This document shows, piece after piece, positions 1 through 23,700 of a DNA stretch of 64,000 bases; the stretch's first letter is position 1, and each line of letters begins with the position of its first letter. Origin of the DNA: Luscinia megarhynchos (Eukaryota > Chordata > Aves > Passeriformes > Turdidae); the NCBI GenBank assembly GCA_034336665.1, contig CM067590.1:3195748-3259747 (forward strand), given 5' to 3'. The position numbers and the translations under genes were made by a program. The notes below the pieces were generated by a model. It did no database searches. It saw nothing but the letters and a program-made list of their open reading frames with translations, and was not told where the DNA came from.

Positions 1-600
1 TGGGATCTTTGCCTGAAGCTTGTGGGATGCCTGGGCTCTTGCCTTACCTTGTCAGGGGCACAGGGAGCTGGGATTGCTGTGTCCCAGCCTGGCTCTGTTC
101 TGCTGACTGGTTAGGCTTTGGTGCCTCACAGGGGTGTCACATTCTGAAAATGCTTTTGTAGCAGAAACATGGAATTGTGCCAGTGCGGCTACAGTGGGAA
201 CTGGACTCTCCAGGGGCCAACTGCAACTTTCCAACCAGAAGCCTCCCATTCTCCCTGGACTGTGGCTTCACAGACCTCCTCTCCACCGGAGATGGTTAGC
301 ACCTTGCAACTGGAGCCGTGTTTGGCCCAGTTCTCAGCTGTGCCCTATAACCACAGGCTCACAGTCAGCCTGCACCCAGCTTCTTCCCGGCTGCTGCTGG
401 AGCGAGGGGAAAGCTGCTGGCAGAGGCTTTTCACCTTGTGGCTTCCCTGGCAAGGCAGGCAGCTCTTCAAAGGACAAAGCTGCATCCCGCAGCCTGAGCT
501 GGGGCCGTGCCCAATGTTCCAGCTCCCGGGGCCGGGCACGAGGAGCAGGAGGCGCGGCAGGGAGGGACGGTGGCAAAGAAGCAGAGCCGGAGTCGTGCGT
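1..600. other. Intergenic stretch downstream of HCN2
   Basis: No exon, RNA gene or repeat was recognised here. In mammals the next gene is POLRMT, convergent with HCN2, so part of its 3'UTR could lie here. Nothing in the sequence proves this. Confidence 0.4.
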
Positions 601-620
601 AGCTCTGTCAGCTGCTGACG

Positions 621-626
621 TTTATT
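621..626 (-). terminator. HCN2: HCN2 poly(A) signal AATAAA
   Basis: TTTATT on the plus strand reads AATAAA on the HCN2 strand, about 910 nt past the HCN2 stop codon. It is the first canonical signal downstream, so cleavage is expected near 600-610. Confidence 0.7.
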
Positions 627-1535
627 GCACAGGATGGGCTGGATGGGGAGGTGGACGCTTGGAGTGGGGCCCTGTCCCTGCGGCTGCTCGGCCGCAGGGC
701 GCCGGGGCTGGCGCGGGCCCCGCGCTCGCGGTACATTCAATGTGGAAGGCTCCAGAGTGCGAGGCAGCGAGGCACACGTGCACACACACACAGACACCAC
801 ACACACCTGCACGCACACCCACACGCGCACGCACGGCACACACACAGGCACCTGGTACACCGGGCAGGTGCCTGCCCCAGCCCCAGGGCTCGGGCTCCAG
901 CGCCTGCTCAGTCCTAGCGCTGCCTACGGGGACGTGGGGCCGTGCTCACCCCCAGCCCCGGAGTGGGGGACAGTGTGTTTGTGGGTGCTTCCAAGCCTCA
1001 GGGCGACCATCCCTCAGACCCTTCCCAACTTACCTCCGCTCCTGGACCATCGCCCCTCGCCTGGGGTCTGTGAGAGGGGCGCAGGGACACGCGCGGCGCC
1101 GGGGCTGCGCCGACAGCCCCGGGAGGTGTCCTGCGGGTCACACACAGGGATGTGTTCAGGTCATAGATATCATACACAGAGTTGGTCATGGCGAGGATGC
1201 AGCTGTGGCTTCTATGGGCAGCCGGGGAGGCCAAGGGGGCAGCGGGGCTTTGCCGCGGGGAGCGGGCGACAGGGTCAGACTTTGGTCGGAGACGATACGC
1301 CCGGGGGGCTCAGCCCAGTGACCCTGCAGTGAGGGGAGGGCACAGCAGCCCCACGCCCACCCTCGGCAGCTGCCCCGCTGTGCAGCGGTGGCAGGAGGGG
1401 CCGGGGAGCGGGGCTGGCGCCGTGGCGGGGGCGGCAGCCGGCGGTGCGGCCGTGGCCCTCACCCGGCGGCGCAGGGCGGACACGGGGTGAGGTGGGACTC
1501 CCTGCCGCCGGCCCTCCCCGTGCCTGGCGCGGAGG
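627..1535 (-). other. HCN2: HCN2 3'UTR
   Basis: This is the sequence between the HCN2 stop codon and the AATAAA at 621-626. It is GC-rich and contains an imperfect CA/TG tract near 774-850. It is inferred from position; no splice signals interrupt it convincingly. Confidence 0.6.
774..850. repeat. Imperfect (CA)n microsatellite
   Basis: Alternating CA dinucleotides are interrupted by short CG, CC and GG steps. In HCN2 mRNA the tract would read as GU repeats in the 3'UTR. Confidence 0.8.
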
Positions 1536-11571
<10,036 letters not shown>

Positions 11572-12420
11572 CCTGCCGCCGCTGCCGCCGCCGAGGCCAC
11601 CGGCGGCCGAGTGGCGCCCGCCGCCGCGGCGGGGGCGGGCCGGGGCGGGCCGGGGGCGGGCGGTGGGGCTGGGCCGGGGGCCGGGCGGCTCCGCAGCTCC
11701 CCCCGCCGGCACAGCTTTTGCCGGTGGGACCGGCTACCGGGACCGGCCATCCCACCTTCCGACCCGACGTTCCAGGACTCCGGCAGTCCCCGGTGCGGTG
11801 TGGTGCGGGGCTGGCCGCTCTCCCCGCGGGGCTCCGCTGCCGCCGGCCCATCCGACTCCCCGCGGAGGGAGCGGAGCACTGCGTGCCCCCTGGGCAGGGA
11901 TGGACCCCATCACCGCTCCAGCTGCGGGAGCTTTGCCCTCCCACCACCAAGGACCCATCGCTCCAGCGCTGAGCCCCCTCTGAACCCAGCTGGTGTCAGG
12001 AGGAATCCCCGAGGTGTACCCGGGGATGGAGACCCCGGACCGGCGCCCCAGGACAGCGCCAGCACCCGAAGCTGGATATCGGACTCCAAGGGAGCTGATG
12101 CTCTGGAAGAACGGGACACCGGGACCGGCACCTCTTGCTCCCTACCGCGGGAACGGCTGCGGCTCCTCGGGCTGCGAGGTGTCGGGGATCGCCGAAGGCC
12201 GCAGCCCGGGTGCGCCCCGAGCACCCCCGAGCAGCCGGACACCGGCCCGGAGCTGCCGAGTCCCGTCGGTCACGGAGCCGCGGGGGCAGCGCGGCCGCGG
12301 CGGTGGCACCACCTGGTGCCACGGGACAGAAGCGCAGCCGGAGCGGAGCCAGCGCCGTGCCAGGGCCGAGCGCCAACAGCCCCAGGCCAAGAGACACCCC
12401 AAAATTCGCCCCATAGACCA

Positions 12421-13774
12421 CAGCGGCCTCGTTCTGTAACTTCACAGAACTGCTTGGCACGGCAGCTCCCAAGAGCAACCCATTTCTCCAAACCATTCCT
12501 GGGCAGAGCACTGCTGCCCCTCAGCTGCCCCCAGCCCCTAGAGACATTGATTCAGCTTAACCTGAACGGGAGGCTGGAGATGTCGGAGCCAAAAAGTGAC
12601 GCAGCAGCTCAGGGCTCACCCCGAGGCATCGGGAAGCAGGGGCTGAGCAGGGTCCCCGAGGAGCTTGGAGCACCTGCTCTCCCTCTGGAACACGATGGGG
12701 CATCACACCAGGGGCCTGTTTGTGCCATCCCTGCCCGAGGTTCGATGTGGCAGCCCAGTGCCACAGCTCACCAGGGCAGCTGCACCACAGCCCAGAGCAG
12801 CACGATGCCAGCTCCAGCCCCTGCCCAGTTCCCAGGGCAGTTGTCCCCTCTCCCTGCCCAGCCAAACAAAAGGCTCAAGTGCCACTTTGTGTGCTGCAGC
12901 CCAGAGCAGGGTCAGACAGGACCCATCATCCTCATAAAGGAAATTAAACCATGCATTGATTTTTCACCAGGATGGTGCAAGGCTGGGGCTGTGAAAGCCT
13001 TGCATAACCCATTTACTCAGCACAGAGCCATGCTGCCCTCACTGTGATGGCACAGCCACCAGACCTGCCACCCACCTCTCTGGGAACAGGGTGGCCACCA
13101 CAGCCATGCTCCCCTTTGTCCCACCCCAGGCAGGGACAAGCATCTGGCTACAGAGCAAGGCCATGGTTCAGTCATGAGCCCAGAATGAAGCAGGCAGGGG
13201 TACCTTAGCCTAGCTGGGAAGCACAGGGTAGTTTCTCTTCAGCCCACGGGCTCTGCTGCCTCACTCCAGGGCCAGGAATGCTGACAGAATGAGCCCAGGG
13301 CTGCCAGCAGAGAAGGGACTCCCCCCCCAAATCCTATCCTGGCCCCAGGGCCCTGCTCTGTGCACAAAGGTATCACACCTTTGCTCTCTCCAACCTAAAG
13401 GGCAGGAAAACAAACAAACCAACCTAGAAAACCTGCTTACAGAAGTGTGAGACACACAAACAGCAGAGCCTGTGAGGGCTCCTCGAGGCTGGGGCTGATC
13501 CTTGACCCCACAGCCACAAGAGCTGAGGAACTGTGGGGCAGGGCGAGGGGAGACTGTCCCTCACAGGCACGCATGGCCCAGGCTCCTCCAGGCTCTGCAG
13601 AGTGGGGAACACCCCTCCCTCCCTCCATGGAGGCTTTTACACCCGTCGAGCTGCATCACCTCAGCAATTAGAGGGCAGCCAGAGCTGGCACCAAACCCAG
13701 ACACAGCATCGTGGGCTGCAGCCAGCGGGTCAGGCGGCCCCGAGGGAAGAGACCAGAGTCCAGAGGTGGAAAAA
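12421..13774. other. Intergenic stretch between HCN2 promoter and BSG 3' end
   Basis: Unique-looking sequence of moderate GC content. No exon, RNA gene or mobile element was recognised. Confidence 0.4.
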
Positions 13775-14560
13775 AGAGAGAGGAATCATCTTTATTTGTG
13801 AAGTGTTAACAGATGGAACAGTTCAATGCTACCCAGCAGTAAAGGTGTTAGACTCCCCTGAGCACTTGTCTGCTCACAGGCCCCCACACGTCACACACAC
13901 ACTGCACTGGCTCAAGTACAAGCACACGCTGTTAAACCTTAAAAACTGCCCCCAGCCCCAGCTCACCCTGCCCCTCCCCACTGCAGAGACATGAACAACC
14001 CATGGAATAAGTTACAGCAATCATTATCCAGCATCCAGCTCCGGCTGCCTGCTTCAGAGTAATTAAGAACAGCTCAGCAGGAGCTGACTGGGAATCTGCC
14101 CGACAGGGACAAGCCAGGAACGAGCCCTTTGTCAGGGAAAGGTGCAGCCTTGCTCCTGGTGATGCACTGGGAAAGACACAGAACCCCTTCTTGAACCCTC
14201 TGGTCAGATCAGGTCATTCCCCTACAGCCACCAAAGCAGCTCCTCCCTCACCCCCAAAAGCAGGTGGGACACAGCTGCACTCCCACCCCCCTCCCCACTC
14301 TGTACCAACATGAAATAACCTAGGACAGAGACAGCCAGAGACCTACACTACCAGGAACAAAGGATTTACATTTACAGGTAGAAAAACCCTCCCATGGCTC
14401 TTAAAAAAAAAAAGTGTATTTTATATTCTACAACTTAAGTTTCCTTAGAAAGTGAAGTAACTGAATCGCAAGGATGCACTAGAATATTCCATGGTGCTAT
14501 TTTACCAAAAAATTAAAAGAAAACAAAATTGTCCAGACGAGTTCTTCATCTACACATCAC
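13775..14560 (-). other. BSG: BSG terminal non-coding exon (3'UTR)
   Basis: A strong acceptor (long pyrimidine tract ending CTGCCAG) is at 14562-14561. It pairs with a consensus donor GTGAGT at 14737 that lies 12 nt after the BSG stop codon. The exon includes a T-rich run on the BSG strand near 14402-14413 and ends past the AATAAA at 13791. Assigned from splice signals; no transcript evidence is available here. Confidence 0.55.
13791..13796 (-). terminator. BSG: BSG poly(A) signal AATAAA
   Basis: TTTATT on the plus strand gives AATAAA for BSG, about 770 nt into the terminal non-coding exon. Confidence 0.7.
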
Positions 14561-14749
14561 CTGGCAGGAGAGAAAGAAAAGCCAGTTAGATAAATCCTGT
14601 TGCACCAGTACAGCAGCACTGGGCTGGAAGGGGCTGGTGGAGCCCATGCTGGGCCAGAAGAGCCTTTAGCTTCTGCCAGAGACCCTCAGCAGCCTCAGAG
14701 CTGCAGCTCCTGCTCCAGGCTCTGCCCTGGCACTCACCTGGCCCTGCTC

Positions 14750-17700
14750 TTAGTTTGCATTTCTCTGGCGGACGTTCTTGTCCTTGTGGTTTGTGGCATT
14801 GCTCTTCCTGGGAAGGGAGAAGGGGTGTGAGAAAAGGGAGAGCAGAAAGTTCCCCCACCACCACCCACCTCCATCAATGTAACTCAGGTCCAAGCAGAGG
14901 GTGCAGGAGATCAGATCCCAAAGTAGGACAGAACACCAGTGCCACCCCAGGTATGTGTGGTTTATACATGGGGACATTAAATGAACCATGGGGTGGCATC
15001 TCCTCCCACTGAGTATTATCCCACACCAGCCAGCTTTTATCTTTGCATACACCTTTTATCTTTGGAGCAGATTCCCTGGCTGGATGAGATCTACCAGTAC
15101 AAATCTGGCTAAATAGGAAGAGGCAAGGTACTCACAGTGGTGCAGAGCCTCCATCATCATCTTCACATTCAAGACATCACAGGAAGAGAAAACAAAAAAC
15201 AAACAGTCAGGGAAGAGGACATTAAAGTGACCTCTGCCTCTCCTTAAAGCAGTGGGAACTGCATTCCAGGCAGCCATTCCAGCACCACTTTAAGCTGGGG
15301 AGGGTAGAGCTCCTCTGGCGAGATGCCCTGCCCTGATCCATCCCCTGTGCTCACCCCCATGGCACCAGGACTTGGGATGGCTCCCAGATCCCAGCACACT
15401 CACAGCAGGTAAAGGGGAAGCCAAACAGGATGTTTCAGGAACGAGGCCTTAAGCAGCAGCAGCAGGAAGCCCTACTCCCTCCCCACACGTCGTGATATCA
15501 AAACAAACACTGCACACCACGTTCTGAGCAGCACAGCTAAGGAAACACCTCTGCCAACACGTGCCAAGCCCTGCAGCCTTTCACCAGCTCCCTGAGACCT
15601 GCCACCTCCCAACAGGAGGTTCCCAATTGTCTCCTTTGCTCCTCATCACCTCTTCTGCAGCCCTGGCTCCCCCTGAGCCCCACTGGGGCTGCCCTGGGCA
15701 CCAGAATCTGCTCAGGGCTGGTGAGAGGACAGAGGCAGACACGCGGCTGGAACTACCTTGGACTTACCATGTGAGGTGGCACCCAGCAGCAGAGAAAGGA
15801 AGAGTGGATAGGTAACACCAGCAAGGATATCAGCCCAAAGACAGGCCAGACTGTCCCCACCCCATCCCAGGGGACAGGAGCATCCAGTGCACAGAAGGTA
15901 CTGTGGGGGAACTGGCTCAGACAGACCTCACTGTCACCTTTTGGGAGGGGCAAAGCTATAGAAACTTTGGGGTAGAAAGAACCACTTTATACCAGGGAAG
16001 TGTAATGTCATGTGTTTACCAAAGGGGTGTGATGCTGTATCCTCATCCCTGAGGATTTGGGAGCTTGAGCTCCTCTTGCCAAGGAGCATCAGGACATTTC
16101 AGCACATTCAGAAGCATCTGCTACAGCTCTGACAGGTCAGCACCCCACAGACCTGGGCTGATGCCATCACAAACCAGATCACAGAGGGTTTGTGCTGGGT
16201 GATGCAGCTACAACACCTTTAAGACAGCACTTGCCTTCCAGCCAGAGGTGTCAGAGGGCAAAACACCTGCTTGTGAAACTGCCTGGAGTGGAATTCCAAG
16301 CCCTGAAATCAGGGGAGGGATCTGACCTTTTAGCCCCTCTGCTGCACCTCTCCTGAGCCTGCTCCTGCAGGGGGCCAGGGGCCCTGCAGGATCCCAGGCA
16401 GGAAGGATACAGAGCATTCACACTGCATTGTTAACTGCATCAGATAAAGGAGCCTGACACAATGCAGATCCTCACCGATAAGGAAAGGGAGGAGCTGGTG
16501 CTTCCAGAACAGATTAAAGATAGTAGGGCTCTTTGAGATCCAGGATGTGTGGATCTGATGACCCAAAACATCCTGAACTGAACACAAATTAAGCTAAGCC
16601 CGGTCTTACAGAGCCACTGACACAGTTCCTCCCAGTTCTGCAGCACCACAATAGCTCCAGTAAGTATTTACAAACCATCTTGTCCAGAGTGGGAGCTGCC
16701 AAAGCAAATCTAGCCCTGCAGACACTCAAGGGAAGCACTTGAGCAAGGAGCAGAGGAACTGGTGAGACAAAGGGTCAGGCTGACCTGCACAGAATTCTTT
16801 CTTGTCCCAGATCTCACTGCAGGACTGTCACAGACAGTGCAATTACAGGCAGATTCATGGCTGAAGTGGCACGGTACAGACTGGTTTCTAAACTGCCCTG
16901 AGCACCCTCAAACCACCCCTCCTCTGAGACAGAGACCTCAGGACTCCCTACCAGCCCATCCTGCAAGTCTCAAATCACTTGATCCTCCCGGACAGATTCA
17001 AACCCAGCTGCCTCTTACCGTCAGGAACCTCATCTGGCTTCCTCCTCTTCTCATAGATGAAGATGATGGTGACAAGAACGAGGACTTCTGCCACGATGCC
17101 CAGGAAGGGCCAGAGCGCGGCCAGGCGGCTGCGGACGCGCAGGTTCACCGTGGCGTCCCCGCTGCCGTACGAGTTGGTGCCATTGCAGAAATAGTCACCC
17201 GTGTCCTGCTCGATATCCAGTTTAAGGATGCGCAGCTCTGTCTTGTTGCCACTGGACTTGATGATGTATCGGCCAGAGGCGTTCCCCAGGAGCTGCAGGG
17301 AGGAGGGGGAGGAAGAGGGATCTCAGGGCAGTGCTGACTGACCACCACAGAAACCCCTTCTGCAGTGCTGAGCTTTGAAACAACTCTGGTGGCACGAGAG
17401 GCAGCAGGGCAGGCAGGAGGGGAGAAGGAGCAAGCCACAGCACTTACCCCATGACCACTTTTGTGCCAGGACCAAGAGGTGACAGCAGGGAAAGAGGGAT
17501 TCTTGCAGGTCAGCACACCCATGTCCCCCTCATTGCCATGCTCAGACTTCTTGTATGCTGTCACCTGGGGGGCAACTAGACAAGAAGAAAAAAAACCCAC
17601 GGACATCTCATTATAGAAATCACATAGATCTGTACTTCCTTCAGCCCACCTCACCACAATCAGCTACTCTAAACCTCAGCCACGCTGTTCTTCTCATAGT

Positions 17701-20700
17701 TTGGCATTTTCAAAGAGGAAAGTGCATCAAGCTGCTTCAGGAAAGACTCAAACAGATTTGTCCAGCAGGTATCATCCCTCTATCCATTCATTATTCCTGT
17801 GGGAACATGCCCACGGAAGGCTGGCTTAATGCAGGATCTCAGGGCTGACCCTGCAGCCACTGGAATGGCCTGATAACACTGCCCTGCAGCCACAGGGAGC
17901 AGCTATTCAACCAGCTGAAAAGACACCACAGCAGAGTGTTCAGGAGGTCACAGCTTCCCCATGCCCCTCCTCAGACCCCAGGAGCAAACCGATGAAATTA
18001 CCAGAAATGTTCACTTGTCCTTTTATCTGCGGGTTTGCTTCGAAGACGCACTCGTAAACACCAGAGTGCTCCTCCTTCTTGCCATCAATTCTACAAAAAA
18101 CAGGATTCAGGTAAGCATCCAGCACAACTTATCCAGAGATACTGACCTCCAGACTCATGGAATCAGACATCCACAAGCATCAGCAGAATTTTCCCCATTC
18201 CAGCAGAATATTTATGCTGCTCCACAGCAAGCCAGCTCTCCACTCTCCTCACACACTGAGGGTGGCAGAAGAGAGTTTCATGTGCCCCATGTCTGACATG
18301 GGTCTGTCAAGTCACTGATCACTGTTCCAGCCCAGTGGAACACAGGGCAAAGCAGTGGCAAAGATCACCCAGGCCAGGCTGCTCTGAATTGATCCCTGCA
18401 TTGAGAAAAACCCTCACATTCTCCTTCCTGTAAAGCTGCTGCAATGAGATTTAGTGGATTATGCAGCCCTGCAACAAACATCCCATTCTGCTGCCCAGTA
18501 ATACCCACTCGAGGGAAGGGGCCCACAGAGTTTGTCCCATGGCTGCACTGGGACAAGGGGCTGTTTGTTAGTTCTGCCCTGCACGGCGCTTCCCACTTCC
18601 AAAAAACCACTCAGCTGAGGAATTGAGGTCACGCGAGGGAGGCTGGGTTATAAATACTTTAATCCTTGTTCAGCTCCCTGTTGCTATGGGGAGACAGGCA
18701 CGTCGGCACTGCCATACAAAGGGACATGATGCCTCCACAGCTGCTGGGTCAGTGCCAGCCAGGCCTGACTGTAATCAGAAAGGAAAGCTCACTGCACTGC
18801 CACAATAAGGCTGGTATTCCCACAGCCAGCACGGAGCACGGGCTGCCACAGCTCCCCTGCTCCTTCTGGGAGAACAGCTGGACTCTGGGAAGGGACATAA
18901 AGCCCCAAAGAGGGACAACATGCACTGGAGCCTCTCACTCCACACATAGGGAGAGGGAAGCTGGTGGCCTGCCCAGAGCAGAGCTCCTCCAAAGCTCTGG
19001 ACATTGAATAACCACAGTCCAGCTGAACACCTGCTTAAAATCAGGAAATCTCTTTCTAAGAGGATATTTGTGGCACAAAAATGTCCCTTCCTCCTCCTTT
19101 TTTTCTCTCCTCCTCCCCATAAAGGAGAGTGTTGGGCCTTACCAAAACTCTGTTAAACTCATCTTATGCTCCACAGTCCCCAAGTCCCACCCCATCAGCA
19201 GGGCTGCAAGAACTCAGCCCTGGTTCCAGCTGACAGCAAACACCAGCTGCTTTCTGGGAAAAAAACCTGCTGGTGCTCAGGTTGTGACCTTGCCCTGACA
19301 CTCACGTGTAGCTGGTAAAAGCACCCGGGTTCTCATCCTGCTCCAGGATCTTCTCCCTGTGAATCCACTTGTGGCCCGTGATGGTGAGGTGTGGTGCAGA
19401 CATGTTACAGCTGAGGATCAGCTTGCCAGAACTCTCACTGACTTGAGTAGTAATTTCAGGACCTGCATTCATAAAGAATTGGATTTAAGTTAACCAGGGG
19501 TATGGCAGAGCTGAGGTGGTGCCCATGAATCTGCAATGCAAACCCCACAGCTCCTTGTCTCTATTCCCAGCTTCCACTTACCTTCACACAGTTCCCTACC
19601 AGACCTGACTGTGCCAGAACCAGAGTCCCCAGGGCCAGGTGAGTGGACCTGGGATGGCCACACTGGTCCTGCAGCTGCTCCCCACACCAGCAGGATCTGT
19701 GTCCTGCATCAGCTCCAATCTCTGTCCCTACCACGGGGGCAGAGCCCAGTGCTCAATAAGCAATGGAAAAGGTCACTCTGAAGGGCAGAGCACGGCTTTC
19801 TGCTGCTGTCAGCCACCACAGCACTGATATGTCAACACCTCCCAGCACCTGAGCAGCTTCAGGCACCTCCAGGTAGCACAGAGGGCAGCCAGGACCCTCT
19901 GTGATGAGGGGGAGCAGACAAGATGTGGCAGCAATATGTGCATCACCTGAGGCAGCCCAAAGGGTTTAGCTAGAACAACTCCAGGGAGAACACAGAGCCA
20001 TGACTCTGAGAGGTCCTGGGCCTCGATGTGCCAGGCAGCAGTAAATTATGCAACCTAAGATGACTCAGGCATTTCTACTTGTAGGAGGCTGTCCGAGAAG
20101 GCAGCTGCCATCAGCAGCACCACTGCACAGCCCCAGTGCCACTGCAGTCCCTACCCTTCCACCCCATCTCCATCCCTCAGAAGGGATGACAGGCAGGGCT
20201 GACAGGCATTTTGCTTTTCCTCCTATCCAAATTCCACTGGAAGAAGGGTTCTGCTGGAGTTCTGTACTCCATAGCACATTTCTGCTGAAAAGGCAGCTCT
20301 CCTAACTCCAGGATTCACAGGGAGACCTTAGCAGGCCTTTAATCTCCCTCCCAGGTTTCTACCACTGGCAGCAGCCTGGGTTCTGGCGAGAGGGAACCCG
20401 GCCACGTCCACAGGACAAGCAACAACACCACACTTGAGTGTCACGCAGACACGGCCATTTCAAAAATGGTTGCACCTCAGACCTCAAAGCAAGATTTGTT
20501 TCCCCAACAGTCTGGGCCACCAGCATGGAAGCGAGCTGAAAGCAGGGCTGCTGGAAGGAGCGGGAGCTGTACGAGCCGCAGGGCAGGGCCGCTGGTCAGT
20601 GGTGGTTAGGGCAGAGTCGACCACAGAATCGAGGCTCAATTCTGCAGCCAGGGCTCGCAGGCTCTCGGGAATAAGCGGCAGGTTCCAGGTTCTTTGGCTC

Positions 20701-23700
20701 CGGAAAAGGCGCAGGATTTGCCGGAGGGCGAATTGGTTGGGAAGCCACAACCCTTTTTGAGTAGGGCCATTCCGGGTCAAGTCACAGGTGGTGGGGAGAT
20801 TGACAGAGGGTGGGAGTCTCTCAGTTCTACAGCTGGGGTGGGAAGGTGAGGGGAGCTTTCGGGAGCCACAGGACACAGGTGCAGGGGTGAGCATGGCAGG
20901 AGACTCAAGACACCAGTGTCCGAGCAAGTGCCAAGGCCTCGGAGCGGCCACTCACGTTCGATGACAAAAACGTTCGCCTGGGAACGGATCCACTTGACTT
21001 TGGGGCTCTTCGACAAGTGGTTGCGGTCGGGGTCGTTGCTGGCCCGGCACTCATACATGCCCGAGTCGTCGCCCGTGAGGTTTGCGATGGAGATGGTGCT
21101 GGTGGAGTGCAGGTTGTAGGTGGCGTTGATTTTGACACGGTCCTGCCGTGCGCCATCCCAGAGCTGAGCATAGGTCTCATTGGGGTCGTTGCCCTCAAAC
21201 CACCACTGGATCTCAGGGATGGGATTGCCAATCGCCTCGCAGTACAACTCCACGCTGTCCTGAGTCAGTCTCTTTTGAGACAGCGGTGACTTTATAAAAC
21301 CAGCTATGAGTTGAAGAGGTATTAGTGCAAAGTGTTAGTGCAAAGCAAGAATTCACCTTCCACAAGCAAAAGTAACTCTGGGCAACTAAGAAGAGGCTGT
21401 ACACCGTCTCCAGATCAGCACACTCTTCCCTCCCTCCCCTCCACACTCTGCCTGCCTCAGACAGGGCTGCTTGCTTGCATGTTGCATCTCCTGCAGCTCT
21501 GCTGCAAAACCAGCATAGACAAACCAGCACCCAGCGTGGTTTGTCTCACTATCCAAACTGGACACCCCTGGCATCGCCCACCTGCTGTGAGGGGCAGCCG
21601 AGGATGAAAACACTGCATTTGTATTTCAAGGGCTTATGCAGCCTCCACATTCCCCCAGGCTGTGCTCTGGCAAGGTGCTGCATCACCATGGAAGGCTGGG
21701 GACAGTGAGGAAGCAGAACCCTGACCAAGCCCCCTCCCAGCCCAGTTTGAGGCAACTGCAATGGGAAGAGGGCTCAATGGGAAAAGGGCTTCACTGTGCC
21801 CCTGTGGCCCCAACAGGAACGTGTCCGTTCCCCCTGGCTGCACAGCCCGGGGCTGCCTGACCATAATTCGGAGCTGGCTGGGGGCCAGGCCCCCCCTTGC
21901 TGTGCCTGGCACAGCCACACGTACCGGCCACACACCGGCCCCTCGCCTGCCCACACCCTGGTTCCATCCCTCAGCCCCACAAGGAACTCCTGAGCACAAC
22001 CCCGAAGTAAGAACTTTTCTGGGAGAGGAGGAAAAGTCTTGCAGTCTGCAAGATGTCACAATCCAAGCGAGGAAATGTGTAAATCTGTTGTCATACAGTG
22101 AAATCCGACTTTTCATCTCAGGCAAGACCAGCCTGCAGAACTGAATTGGTAAAACAGACCAGGGGCACAGGCAGCAGCTGCAGGCTGGAATTTGGATATT
22201 TTTCACTCTGCCCTTGCAGCCAGAGGCTGGAGGGTGCAGTTGGAATCAGCCAGTCCAAAGGTCGGTCCCTGTGCGGCAGGGAGCCAGGGAATGGAGCTGC
22301 CAAACGCCCTCAGCCTCCAGGGCAGGCACGGGGCAGCAGCCACAGCCCCAGGAGCCCTTCCCAGGGCAGGCAGGAAGGGAGGCTCAGCAGCTCCACTTCG
22401 GGAAAAGCCATCAGGCACAGGTTGAGGTCACTATGTGACTCACCCCCAGCCAGGTTGCAGGAGGAGTTGAGTTTGAGACACATCCTTCCTGTACTAACAG
22501 GCAGCTCGCACCCCAAGAACCTTCCAGGAATTAATTTGCTTGGTTAAAAGCACTACGTGATTATACACAACCCTCCATGGATGCACCATGATGTACAGGC
22601 ACAGAGGAAGTGGGCTTAGGAGAAGTTTTTTGGGGGTTTTGAAAGCCTGAAGCTGTTTTAATGAGGAATCCTAAGGCTGTTTTTTGCGAGAATAGGAACA
22701 AATCAGTGTCACAAACCCAAGTTTGCTCAAACTCAAGGAAGGGTTAGCCTGTAAGCTAAGCTTGACTCCTAAAGCAACTAATTCCACATTTTTCAAAGGA
22801 AAAACTAGCTTTTCCTACTAAAGCTTTGAAAGTCTTGAAGAATAAGCATGGCTGAAAGAGAAAAGACCCCCCATGCGGGGTAACCAGGGCACTCCTAGGA
22901 GGAGGCAGACACTAATTTTAACCAAACAGGAGGTTCAGGGGTACCCAGAGACATTATGGGATGAGGGTATCAGCTTGGTGCCATCCCAAAACCACTGACC
23001 CGAGTGCCAGAAGGGAGTTTTCCACACCACAGGCCTGTGATCAAACACTCCCAATCCTGACAAGCCCTGGAACTGCCCACAGCACTTGTATGAGCCCGTC
23101 TGCTCCAACTGCAGCACGAATTAAAGCAGGAGCTGGTAAAGATCAAGGGTTTTACAGCTACAAGGTGATTACTGTACGCTGACAAAATAAGCTGTGCAAG
23201 GTTATTTGCTCCGAGTTAGAGGGTGCCTCGTGCAGTTCAAACAGGTTAAAAGGCTCCAGCAAGCAGCAGCAGCGAGTACCATTTGCATTCCCATGGGATT
23301 AACGTTCTCCCTGTCCCCACCAGAAAGCTGAGAGCAGGAAATCCCCACCGTGAGCTCTCTGTGCTGGGGAAGGCGCCTGCTGAGCCCAAGGCACAGGAGC
23401 ACAGCCAGCACCAACCCACTGGGATCGATGAGGACTGCTGCCACATTTCCCAGAGGGTGACAGGGTGAAAGTGAGCCTCAGCTCCCAAAGCCCAGACGCT
23501 CCTCGAAGAGCTGAGCCAGATACTTCCCCAGGCATAGCGTGGTATCTGAGCCAGAGGGACAGCAGGGAAGGCAGAGAGACCAGATAACATTCTCCAGAGT
23601 CACCTTCAAACTAAAAACAACCTCTCCCCCCGCAGAGGGAGGAGCCCCCGGGGTGTTTGCAGCAGTGGGAAGCGGCTGAGCCCAGGCAGAGCCCCACTGT

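Noticed and set aside
134..1321. A 395-codon plus-strand open frame at the left edge
   Set aside because: It crosses the HCN2 3'UTR and the CA repeat, and shows no known protein.
11572..11712. A longer HCN2 N-terminus starting at 11712
   Set aside because: The codon at 11712 is GTG, not ATG; the first in-frame ATG is at 11571 with a good context.
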